A stretch of DNA of 64,000 bases. It comes from Tritonibacter litoralis (GTDB lineage Bacteria > Pseudomonadota > Alphaproteobacteria > Rhodobacterales > Rhodobacteraceae). The stretch is from NCBI RefSeq assembly GCF_009496005.1, contig NZ_WIBF01000010.1, positions 62,001-126,000 of the forward strand, given 5' to 3'. The translations under genes and the position numbers were made by a program. Shown here in pieces: positions 10,268 through 17,994 of the stretch. Position 1 is the stretch's first letter, and each line of letters begins with the position of its first letter. The notes under the pieces were generated by a model that was given only the letters and a program-made list of their open reading frames with translations, ran no database searches and had not been told where the DNA came from.

Positions 10268-11569
10268 ATGCGGTTAGCGCGTTCAATAATGAGTATTTTA
10301 GCGGTCAGCACCGTCATGGGCTGCACCGAGAACGCGGGTGTTTTAGGCCCGCGAACCAATGCGGGTGCCCAGGCGGTTGCTGCAGGCAATTTTGATCAAT
10401 CCGGCCAGGAACAACCGTCAGAAGTGATTGAGCAACTGTTGGCGCGGCGTTCCCTTTTGGAACAACAAAGCATCTATGGCTCGGTTGCCTCTGCGGCGCT
10501 GACAGCCAGCCTGCGCGCATCCGAAGCCGAGCTGATCAGCGCAAAACTGCGTGCCGAAGCCAGATCCAAAAACTGGTTGCCAACCCTTGGCCCGACCATC
10601 AGCCTGACGGATTTGGGCGATATGGTCGCAGGCTTGTTGATTGAACAGGTTCTGTTCGACAATGGACGCCGCAAAGCGGAACGGGCCTTTGCCGCTGCCG
10701 ATGTCGAGGTTGCAGCCGTCAACCTGTCGGTGGACCAAAACAGCCGCGTTGAAACCGCCTTGCGTCTTTACATCGCGGCGCAGCGCGATGATGAAAAGGC
10801 TCGGTTTGGCGACAAAGCCATCAGCCAGATGCACGAGTTTGAACGCGTCGTCATCGGCCGTGTCGAAGGTGGTGTATCGGATCGTTCTGATCTTCAGGTG
10901 GTTCAAAGCAAAATCGGTGGCCTGCGCTCTGGCGCAGCAACCGCGCGCGAAGGCGCCTCCACCGCGCGGGCAGAGCTTTATGAGCTGACCGGACAGGATT
11001 TCGACGAACGCCCGCAGCATTTGTCCATCGGCACCCCGCCCGAAGCCGCCGGATACCTGGATGTCTTGCTTGCACAATCTGAAGCCAACCGCGCAATTGC
11101 GCAGGCAACCTTGGAACGTGCGGGGCTGTTGCCCACTGTGTCTGCGGCAGGAAATATTACCAGCGATGGTTCCGGTGCAGGGATCACAGCCGGGGTTGGC
11201 CAACCTTTGGGTCTTGGCACCCCAGCCGCATTAAAAGCCGTGGAAGCGTCCAAAGAAGTGGCCCGTCGACAGATTGGCGAAGCCGAAGAAAACGCGCGCC
11301 GCTCTTATGCGCGCCAGTTGCAGCGCTTGACCTCCTTTCGGCGGCAAGAAGAAGAAACCACGCGGCTGGCACGCACCAGCCACGAGACATACAGGCTTTT
11401 TAAGGCACAGTTTGAGGCCGGGCAGCGATCGGTGATCGATGTCATCAATATTTACGAGGAATACGTCCGCCGCGAGCTGAGCCGCATTGAGGCAAAATAC
11501 GAAGTGATCCAGATCCAGCTTGAGATGGCGCGCGATCAAGGGCTTCTGGCAGACGGGGACAAGATTTGA
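10268..11569 (+). CDS. TolC-family outer-membrane channel of the type I secretion system (lipoprotein)
   Basis: A 433-residue outer-membrane efflux protein. It starts with a signal peptide ending in a lipobox (VMGC, Cys19), so it should be a lipid-anchored TolC-type channel. The two long helical hairpin repeats typical of the family can be seen as Ala/Glu/Arg-rich heptads at about 60-210 and 260-425. It lies 63 bases after the adhesin and its stop overlaps the likely TTG start of the ABC exporter. It would form the outer-membrane exit for the adhesin, with the ABC and HlyD proteins encoded next. The closest functional analogue is LapE of the Lap adhesin systems. Confidence 0.88.
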   Translation: MRLARSIMSILAVSTVMGCTENAGVLGPRTNAGAQAVAAGNFDQSGQEQPSEVIEQLLARRSLLEQQSIYGSVASAALTASLRASEAELISAKLRAEARSKNWLPTLGPTISLTDLGDMVAGLLIEQVLFDNGRRKAERAFAAADVEVAAVNLSVDQNSRVETALRLYIAAQRDDEKARFGDKAISQMHEFERVVIGRVEGGVSDRSDLQVVQSKIGGLRSGAATAREGASTARAELYELTGQDFDERPQHLSIGTPPEAAGYLDVLLAQSEANRAIAQATLERAGLLPTVSAAGNITSDGSGAGITAGVGQPLGLGTPAALKAVEASKEVARRQIGEAEENARRSYARQLQRLTSFRRQEEETTRLARTSHETYRLFKAQFEAGQRSVIDVINIYEEYVRRELSRIEAKYEVIQIQLEMARDQGLLADGDKI

Positions 11570-13869
11570 CCGAGCACACCCCGAAAATGGACCAAAACAC
11601 ATCCGCCCCTCGCCCGACCCTTCGGGCCGTAGAAACGGACGACATCGATCACGCCGAACGGCCCAACGCGGCGCCAGAGATTCTGGCTGCGGACGTAAAG
11701 CTGGATGACATCCAACTGGAAGGCGGCGAGGATCGCGGATCAGAGGTCCATGCTCTGATCGAGGGGACTTCGTCCCGGATCCAGCACCGGGCGACCTTGG
11801 TGTCGACCCTGGCGGCGATCAACGGCATCGAAGCCCCGCCCAGCGACCTCGCTGATTTCCTGTGGAGCAACAATCCCGGCGATCAGACCTTTGAAACCAT
11901 GGCCCGGGCGCTGGATTTCACCGGTTTGAACCCGGTCATCGACACCAATGTGCGCCTGCAGGCGGATGCCTGGCCAGCAGTTGCGATGATGAACAATGGC
12001 CAATGTGTTCTGGTTCTGGCCCAGGATGGCGACACGCTCAGCATCTTTGATCTGACCTGCGCCGATCATCGCGCCGAGGTGCCGGTCAAGGATTTCCAGC
12101 CCTATTTCACCGGGGCCACGCTGACGGCCCGCCAGTCCATGGATCAGATGGCCGCGCGCCATACGCCGAACCTGAAGGCAAACCATTGGTTCTGGGGTGA
12201 GTTTCAAAAATATCGCCGTCAGGTGATTGAAATCATGCTGGGCTCGCTAGTGGCGAACATCCTGGCGGTCTCTGTGGCGCTGTTCTCGTTACAGGTCTAT
12301 GACCGTGTGGTGCCGCATCAATCCCAGGCCACCCTATGGGTACTTGCGGGCGGGGCCATTCTGGCCATCGGCTTGGAAGGCTTGCTGAAACTGGCCCGTG
12401 CACGTCTGACTGATGCTGCTGGTCGCCAGATCGAATTGTCGGTGCAGCGCAACCTGATGCGCCGTCTAATTGGCATGCGTTCCGATAAAAAACCGCTGCC
12501 GCCATCCGGCCTGTTTGCCGCAATGCGCGACTTTGGTGCCGTGCGTGAGTTTTTCACCTCCTCGACCATCTCAACGCTCGCAGATATTCCGTTTATCGCA
12601 ATCTTCCTGCTGCTGGTGGCGTCCATTGCGGGACCGATTGTCTGGGTTCTGGTTCTGGGCGCGGCGCTGATGCTGGCTCCGGCCTATTTCATGCAGCGCA
12701 AGATGATTGCCCTGACGCGCCAGACCCAAGGTGCCAATGCCAAAGCCGGGCGGCTGCTGCACGAGGTGATCACCGAACTCGATACGCTCAAGACCCAACG
12801 GGGCGAAGACCGTGTTATGCGGCTGTGGGACGAGCTGTCGGCCCTGTCGTCACATTCCGCTGCCGAGCAACGCCGCCTGTCGAGCGCCCTGACCTATTGG
12901 TCGCAAGGCATTCAGCAGTTCACCTATATCGCGGCTGTCGTGTTCGGCACCTTTATGGTGTTCAAGGGCGAGTTCACAGTTGGTACGATTATCGCCACCG
13001 GCATCCTGACAAGCCGGACGCTGGCCCCGCTGACCCAGTTTGCCGGTGCCATGGCCCGATGGAGCAATGTCAAAGCGGCGCTGGAAGGGCTGGATGCCAT
13101 TGCTCTGGCCGATCAGGAAAAAGCCGAAGACCGCACCTATCTGCGGCGTGAGAGTCTGCAAGGCAAGTTCGAGCTGCGCGAAGTCGTATTCCGTTATGAC
13201 GAAGATGGCTCCCCCACCGTGGATGTGCCTGCGGTGCTCATCAAACCAGGTCAACGCGTGGCCATTCTCGGCGTCAACGGTTCTGGTAAATCGACCTTGT
13301 TGAAACTGCTCACCGGCCTTTATGCGCCGGATCAGGGGCGGGTCATCATTGATGGCACCGATATGAACCAGATCGATCCGCGCGATTTGCGCCGCCATAT
13401 CGGCTACCTCAGCCAGGACATCCGCCTGTTTGCGGGCAGCTTGCGCGAGAACCTGAACATGAACCTCTTGGAGCGCAACGACGACCGTCTGATGGCCGCG
13501 CTCGATTTCTCGGGTCTTGGGGCCTATGTGCGCAACCACCACAAGGGGCTGGATCTGGAAATCAGCGATGGCGGCGGTGGCCTGTCCATTGGTCAGCGCC
13601 AGTCCATTGGCTGGGCCCGCCTGTGGCTGCAGAACCCGTCGATTGTTCTGCTGGATGAACCCACAGCCTCCCTGGACCAAACGCTGGAGCGTACATTGGT
13701 CAGCCGTCTGGACACCTGGTTACAAGGTCGAACCGCTGTGATTGCGACACACCGCATGCCAATCCTGCAACTGACAAACCGCACCTTGATCCTGCAAGCC
13801 GGCCGGATGGTGGTGGATGGCCCACGGGATCAGGTTCTGGCGCATCTGGCTGCAGGGGATAAGAAATGA
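11566..13869 (+). CDS. Type I secretion ABC exporter (ATPase/permease) with degenerate peptidase domain
   Basis: A 767-residue exporter. Residues about 60-195 form a C39 peptidase-like domain with no catalytic Cys in the expected place, so it probably binds substrate instead of cleaving it. About 225-500 is the six-helix membrane domain. About 530-767 is the ATPase, with Walker A GVNGSGKS near 569, signature LSIGQRQ near 673 and Walker B IVLLDEPTASLD near 693. The start is probably TTG 11566, which overlaps the previous stop as TTGA and has GGGG upstream; ATG 11587 is the alternative. It is the inner-membrane motor for the adhesin, comparable to LapB. Confidence 0.9.
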   Translation: MTEHTPKMDQNTSAPRPTLRAVETDDIDHAERPNAAPEILAADVKLDDIQLEGGEDRGSEVHALIEGTSSRIQHRATLVSTLAAINGIEAPPSDLADFLWSNNPGDQTFETMARALDFTGLNPVIDTNVRLQADAWPAVAMMNNGQCVLVLAQDGDTLSIFDLTCADHRAEVPVKDFQPYFTGATLTARQSMDQMAARHTPNLKANHWFWGEFQKYRRQVIEIMLGSLVANILAVSVALFSLQVYDRVVPHQSQATLWVLAGGAILAIGLEGLLKLARARLTDAAGRQIELSVQRNLMRRLIGMRSDKKPLPPSGLFAAMRDFGAVREFFTSSTISTLADIPFIAIFLLLVASIAGPIVWVLVLGAALMLAPAYFMQRKMIALTRQTQGANAKAGRLLHEVITELDTLKTQRGEDRVMRLWDELSALSSHSAAEQRRLSSALTYWSQGIQQFTYIAAVVFGTFMVFKGEFTVGTIIATGILTSRTLAPLTQFAGAMARWSNVKAALEGLDAIALADQEKAEDRTYLRRESLQGKFELREVVFRYDEDGSPTVDVPAVLIKPGQRVAILGVNGSGKSTLLKLLTGLYAPDQGRVIIDGTDMNQIDPRDLRRHIGYLSQDIRLFAGSLRENLNMNLLERNDDRLMAALDFSGLGAYVRNHHKGLDLEISDGGGGLSIGQRQSIGWARLWLQNPSIVLLDEPTASLDQTLERTLVSRLDTWLQGRTAVIATHRMPILQLTNRTLILQAGRMVVDGPRDQVLAHLAAGDKK

Positions 13870-15035
13870 CCTCGATGCAACAGGAGCTGGCCCGCAGCTC
13901 GCTGGGCTCAAGCCGCATTATCTATCTGGCTGCTGGTGCCGTCCTGGTCTTTTTGATCTGGGCGGCTTTTGCCTGGATTGATGAGATCGTGCGCGCCGAT
14001 GGTGAGGTCGTGTCTTCCTCGCGCTCCCAGATCATTCAAAACCTGGAAGGCGGCATTCTGGCTGAGCTTTATGTGCGTCAGGGCGACACAGTTGAGGCCG
14101 GACAGGTGCTGGCCAAACTGCAGGCCACCCGGTTCCAGACCACCGCTGATGATCTGCAGGATCAGATCGACGCACTGGCGATCAAACAGTACAGGTTGGA
14201 GGCCGAAGCCTCTGGCGCGTTTGAGTTTGACGTGTCACCAGAACTGGCGCAGCGTTCACCGGATATTTTGGCATCAGAACGCGCCTTGTTGCGCGCCCGC
14301 CAGGCCGATTTCCAATCCCGCCGCCACAGCGCGAAACAGATCCTGGATCAGCTGCGTTCCGAGCTTGAGAATATGGAGCGCCTGCACAAACAGCGCATCG
14401 TGGCCCTGATCGAGGTGAACAACGCCAAGAAATCCGTGACCGATGCCGAAGCCAAATACAATGAGATCGGCACCCAGGCCGAACTGCATCTGGCCGAAGA
14501 GTATTCGCAAACGCTGCAAACCCTGACTTCTCACCGCCAAGAGCTGCGCATTGCCTCGGACCAGCTGTCACGCACGGTGATCACCTCTCCGATGCAGGGG
14601 GTGGTGAACAATATGGCTGTGACGACGATTGGCGGGGTGATCCGGCCCGGCGAAGAGATCTTTGAGATCATCCCATTGGGCGAAGAACTGTTCGTGGAAG
14701 GCCGCGTGAAGCCGGAAAACATCGCCAGTGTCCAGACCGGCCAGGATGCGACGATCAAACTGTCTGCCTATGATTACACCATTTACGGCTCCCTCAAAGG
14801 GAAGGTAGACTTTGTCTCGGCCGATACCTTTGAAGATGAGCGCGACCCCCGTGGCGAGCCGTATTACCGAGTGACGGTCAAAGTGGACCGCGGCAGTTTC
14901 ACCGACCGCCAGCGCGAGATTGAGATCCGACCGGGCATGCGGTCCATTGTCGAGTTGCAAACGGGATCGAAAACGGTCCTGCAATACCTGCTGAAGCCGC
15001 TTTACAAATCCAAAGAAGCGCTGCGCGAACCCTAA
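13866..15035 (+). CDS. HlyD-family periplasmic adaptor of the type I secretion system
   Basis: A 389-residue membrane fusion protein. A single transmembrane helix lies at residues 19-38. A lipoyl-type half motif (NLEGGILAELYVRQGDTVEAGQ) follows and then a long coiled coil at about 95-225. A second lipoyl half and beta-barrel region (TVITSPMQGVVNNM, GGVIRPGEEIFEIIP) completes the fold. The start overlaps the exporter stop as ATGA. It bridges the inner-membrane exporter and the TolC-like channel, as LapC/HlyD do. A terminator-like hairpin follows the gene, closing the adhesin-export operon. Confidence 0.92.
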   Translation: MTSMQQELARSSLGSSRIIYLAAGAVLVFLIWAAFAWIDEIVRADGEVVSSSRSQIIQNLEGGILAELYVRQGDTVEAGQVLAKLQATRFQTTADDLQDQIDALAIKQYRLEAEASGAFEFDVSPELAQRSPDILASERALLRARQADFQSRRHSAKQILDQLRSELENMERLHKQRIVALIEVNNAKKSVTDAEAKYNEIGTQAELHLAEEYSQTLQTLTSHRQELRIASDQLSRTVITSPMQGVVNNMAVTTIGGVIRPGEEIFEIIPLGEELFVEGRVKPENIASVQTGQDATIKLSAYDYTIYGSLKGKVDFVSADTFEDERDPRGEPYYRVTVKVDRGSFTDRQREIEIRPGMRSIVELQTGSKTVLQYLLKPLYKSKEALREP

Positions 15036-15041
15036 AGCAAA

Positions 15042-15072
15042 AAACCCGCGCCATACTGGCTGCGGGCTTTTT
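15042..15072 (+). terminator. Terminator of the adhesin secretion operon
   Basis: A CCCGC...GCGGG stem flanked by AAAA upstream and a run of five T downstream, starting six bases after the HlyD stop. The stem has one mismatch between the GC core and the A/T flanks. Confidence 0.7.
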
Positions 15073-15101
15073 GAAACCTGATTGAAAAGTAACGGCCGAC
15101 G

Positions 15102-15812
15102 TTAACCGGCCCGCTGTACCAGCTCCCACAGGGAGTTATCAATTGCAGTGCCAATCGACACCCGCTGGCTGCCCATTGCGGCCTTGGCGGAAATCACCGA
15201 TACCAAACGAGGTGCACGCCCTGGCAAAACCTCGAACACGGGCGATCCGGATGCGCCATATTCGACGCGGCAGGTCATCACCATGGTCTGTCCCTTGCGG
15301 GCCAAGACATGGCAGGGCTGCTCCCAATTGGGGCGATCCCGATGCTCATAGCTGTAAGACATCACCCCCACCGCATCGCCGCGGCTCGCCTGTGACGAGG
15401 TGGCAAAGGGCTGGATCTGTTCAGTACTGATCGGGCGATCCAGGCGCAGCACGGCCAAGTCATGACCCAGCTGCGAATCTCCAACCGCCCGAAACACGTA
15501 TTTCGGGTGCACAACGGCCTTCACCACTTGGCGTGCGGCCTTGGCATAGCGCCCGTTTAACCCGGCTTCGAACCGGATGCTTCCGGGGTTCACCGCCCGG
15601 CCAGATTGGGGATCATACAGGCAATGTGCTGCGGTCAGCACAAGGTTGGGCGCAATCAGCGCGCCTGTACACATATTCCGCCCTGAGATGTTGAGGCGCC
15701 CCACGGCCTCCCATCCATGAACAGAGCGTGCGGCCGCGCTATCTTGCGCTGCTGCAACGTTCGGCAGAGCCCATGACAGGCACGCCGCAACAACCGCGAT
15801 TAGACGTTTCAT
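15102..15812 (-). CDS. Secreted trypsin-like serine protease
   Basis: A 236-residue S1-family protease. It has an N-terminal Sec signal peptide (MKRLIAVVAACLSWALPNVAAA). The catalytic triad is visible as His in LTAAHC, Asp in HDLAVLRL and Ser in GASGSPVF. The Cys pairs expected of compact bacterial trypsins are partly present. I chose ATG 15812 because GGAG sits just upstream; an in-frame TTG 12 bases earlier lies on top of that ribosome site and is unlikely. The protein should act in the periplasm or outside. It is transcribed alone, convergent with the adhesin operon. A link to adhesin processing is possible but unsupported. Confidence 0.88.
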   Translation of the reverse strand: MKRLIAVVAACLSWALPNVAAAQDSAAARSVHGWEAVGRLNISGRNMCTGALIAPNLVLTAAHCLYDPQSGRAVNPGSIRFEAGLNGRYAKAARQVVKAVVHPKYVFRAVGDSQLGHDLAVLRLDRPISTEQIQPFATSSQASRGDAVGVMSYSYEHRDRPNWEQPCHVLARKGQTMVMTCRVEYGASGSPVFEVLPGRAPRLVSVISAKAAMGSQRVSIGTAIDNSLWELVQRAG

Positions 15813-16084
15813 GTTCCACTCCAATTTCCCACCACCACAATGTCATTCAGTGGTGCGGCTGGAATGTGGCCCAAAGCTGCCCGGTCGAGACAGTTTTGTG
15901 GATAGATTGTGACAGACTTAACAAACCATTACCCCCCAGAGTAACTCTGGCCCAATCATCGCAAATATCACCCGTTTCGCACGCTTTTTTCCGCGCACTC
16001 CTGCAAATTTTAGGTAAATCCCCGGAATCTATTACCCTTTTGGTAACGGGTAGACCCAAGGAAAGCGCCCGCAGAAGGAGAGAT

Positions 16085-16165
16085 ATGGGACCAGAACACC
16101 CCCAACGCCCGCGACTCTGTGCCAATTGCGGCGGGACTGTGGCCCCGTTTCTTACGAAAAGGTGA
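16085..16165 (+). CDS. Candidate 26-residue CxxC microprotein
   Basis: A tiny reading frame (MGPEHPQRPRLCANCGG...) with a very good AAGGAG ribosome site six bases before the ATG. A hairpin with a T-run follows 17 bases after its stop. The two Cys in LCANCGG look like half of a zinc ribbon. No other gene occupies this space on either strand. I do not recognise the family. Translation is inferred from the signals, and the function is unknown. Confidence 0.4.
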   Translation: MGPEHPQRPRLCANCGGTVAPFLTKR

Positions 16166-16182
16166 GGCAACTCTTTCCAGGG

Positions 16183-16203
16183 CCGTTAAGATTTTAACGG
16201 TTT
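16183..16203 (+). terminator. Hairpin terminator after the microprotein frame
   Basis: Perfect 7-bp inverted repeat CCGTTAA...TTAACGG (16183-16189, 16194-16200) with a 4-base loop, followed by TTT. Read on the plus strand it would end a short transcript covering the microprotein frame. Confidence 0.55.
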
Positions 16204-16214
16204 CCGGCGGAAAC

Positions 16215-16233
16215 ACAGGGTCGTTGGCCCTGT
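16215..16233 (-). terminator. Hairpin downstream of the ugp-like operon
   Basis: ACAGGG...CCCTGT inverted repeat (16215-16220, 16228-16233) located 17 bases past the last permease stop. On the minus strand it is followed by GTTTCC. A weak but well-placed terminator candidate. Confidence 0.45.
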
Positions 16234-16249
16234 TGCCCAAAGGAAAATG

Positions 16250-17056
16250 CTATTTGATTCCCGCCCGCATAAAGCTTTGGACGAATTGGCGTTGGAACAG
16301 CAGGAACGCCAAAAGCAAAGGTCCCGACGTCATCAAGGTGGCAGCATTGATCACGCTCCACTCCACCCCGGAATCGATCGAGGCAAAGATCGACAAGCCG
16401 ACCGTCACAGGCCGGGTCTCAACCGAATTGGTAATAATGAGCGGCCACAGAAAATTGTTCCAGTGGTGGCTGACGGAGACCAGCCCATAGGCCAGATAGG
16501 TCGGCAAGGCCAAAGGCACATAGACCTTCATCAGAACCCCAAGGGCAGACATGCCCTCGATCTGGGCGGCCTCTTCCAGTTCCTTGGGAACCGACAAAAA
16601 GGTTTGCCGCAACAGGAAGATGCCAAAGCCAGAGGCGATATAGGGCAGAGCAATCGCAGGGATCGTATCAATCAGGTCCAGGGCACGGATCAGCTTGTAG
16701 TTTTCCACGATCAGGATGTCGGGCATGATCATCAGCTGGACCAGAACTAGGCCAAACAGCAGGCCGCGCCCCGGAAAGCTGTAGCGCGCAAAGGCATAGG
16801 CTGCCAATGTGCCCAGAATAAACTGACCGATCAGGATTGCGGTCACCAGAATGAACGTGTTCAGGAAATACCGCCCAAATGGCGCCGCCGACCATGCCTT
16901 GGCAAAGTTCTCCAGCGTCAAAGGTGCCCAAAGGGTGAAATTCGCCTCATAGGCCGCCGGGTGAAAGGCGGTCCAGATGGCATAGGCCAGCGGCAGCACC
17001 CACAAAAGCGCCAGCGCCCAGGCCCCAACAGTATTCAGCGCACGATCCCAGCTCAT
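16250..17056 (-). CDS. ugpE: ABC transporter permease, UgpE/MalG type
   Basis: A 268-residue inner-membrane permease with six predicted helices. It carries the EAA loop that contacts the ATPase (EELEEAAQIEGMSALGVLMKVYVPLALP). It is the last gene of a regulator-ATPase-binding protein-permease-permease operon, and its start overlaps the preceding permease stop by 4 bases. The family imports carbohydrates or glycerol-3-phosphate. The gene symbol reflects the best family fit of the whole operon and is not proof of substrate. Confidence 0.85.
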   Translation of the reverse strand: MSWDRALNTVGAWALALLWVLPLAYAIWTAFHPAAYEANFTLWAPLTLENFAKAWSAAPFGRYFLNTFILVTAILIGQFILGTLAAYAFARYSFPGRGLLFGLVLVQLMIMPDILIVENYKLIRALDLIDTIPAIALPYIASGFGIFLLRQTFLSVPKELEEAAQIEGMSALGVLMKVYVPLALPTYLAYGLVSVSHHWNNFLWPLIITNSVETRPVTVGLSIFASIDSGVEWSVINAATLMTSGPLLLAFLLFQRQFVQSFMRAGIK

Positions 17057-17928
17057 TTATAATGTACCTTACGGTCAAAGAAGAAGAACTGCCCGATTGC
17101 CAGGGCTGCCAGGATCGCCAGCAAGACCACCGTCAGCGTCGCCGCATAGGCCGTATCCCAAAAGCGAAAAGCGACCTCGTAGATGTAAAACAACAGCAAG
17201 GACGACGCATTATCCGGCCCGCCACCGGTCAGGATAAAGATGTGGTCCACCATGCGGAAGGAATTGACTACGGCGTTGACCGAAACAAACAACGTCGTTG
17301 GCATCAGCAACGGGAAGGTGACCCGCCGAAAGATGGTCCAAGGCCCTGCCCCTTCGATCCGCGCGGCTTCGATCAGGCTGGGCGGAATGGTCTGAAGCGC
17401 GGCAAGGTAGAAGATCATAAAGAACCCCGCCTCTTTCCAGATGGTGACGATCATCACCCCGACCAACGCAGTGTCGCTTTGCCCCAGGATATTGGACTGC
17501 GCCATGCCAAACAGGCCAGTGATCTGGTCGATCAAGCCAAATCCAGGCGTGTAAAAGAACATCCATATATTCGCGACCGCGATCATCGGCAGCACTGTGG
17601 GGGTGAAATAGGCCATGCGGACAAAGCCCCGCCCTGCCAGTTTTTGGTTGACCCACACGGCCATGACCAATGCGATGACAATCGATGTGGGGATGGTCCC
17701 GATGGCAAACCAGATGTTATTGACCAGCACTTTCCAGAACACCGGATCGGCAATCAGCGTGTCGTAATTGTCCAACCCCGCCCAACGGCTGGGGCGGCGT
17801 CCTCGTGCTGTGGTCCAGAAACTGTTCCACAGGGTGGTTATCGCAGGAACATGGGTAAAGGCCAAAAGAAACACAAAGGCTGGCAGCAAAAGCAGCCAAG
17901 CGTGGATCCACTGTCGTGTCCTTTGCAT
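17053..17928 (-). CDS. ugpA: ABC transporter permease, UgpA/MalF type
   Basis: A 291-residue permease with about six helices and the EAA motif (IEAARIEGAGPWTIFRRVTFP). The frame is open further upstream, but ATG 17928 gives the usual short cytoplasmic N-terminus and has GGGACA as ribosome site. It pairs with the following UgpE-type protein. A GC hairpin with a T-run separates it from the binding-protein gene, which would allow less permease than binding protein to be made. Confidence 0.85.
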   Translation of the reverse strand: MQRTRQWIHAWLLLLPAFVFLLAFTHVPAITTLWNSFWTTARGRRPSRWAGLDNYDTLIADPVFWKVLVNNIWFAIGTIPTSIVIALVMAVWVNQKLAGRGFVRMAYFTPTVLPMIAVANIWMFFYTPGFGLIDQITGLFGMAQSNILGQSDTALVGVMIVTIWKEAGFFMIFYLAALQTIPPSLIEAARIEGAGPWTIFRRVTFPLLMPTTLFVSVNAVVNSFRMVDHIFILTGGGPDNASSLLLFYIYEVAFRFWDTAYAATLTVVLLAILAALAIGQFFFFDRKVHYK

Positions 17929-17956
17929 ATCTTTTGTCCCTTGTGCGTCGATGGTG

Positions 17957-17986
17957 AAAAGGCCCGCGCAGCGCACCGCACGGGCC
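17957..17986 (-). terminator. Attenuator-like hairpin between binding protein and permeases
   Basis: GGCCCG...CGGGCC inverted repeat (17961-17966, 17981-17986) with more pairing inside. On the minus strand it is followed directly by TTTTC (17957-17960). It sits eight bases after the ugpB stop and inside the operon, so it probably ends most but not all transcripts. This is a common way of keeping binding protein in excess. Confidence 0.6.
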
Positions 17987-17994
17987 CAGGATGT

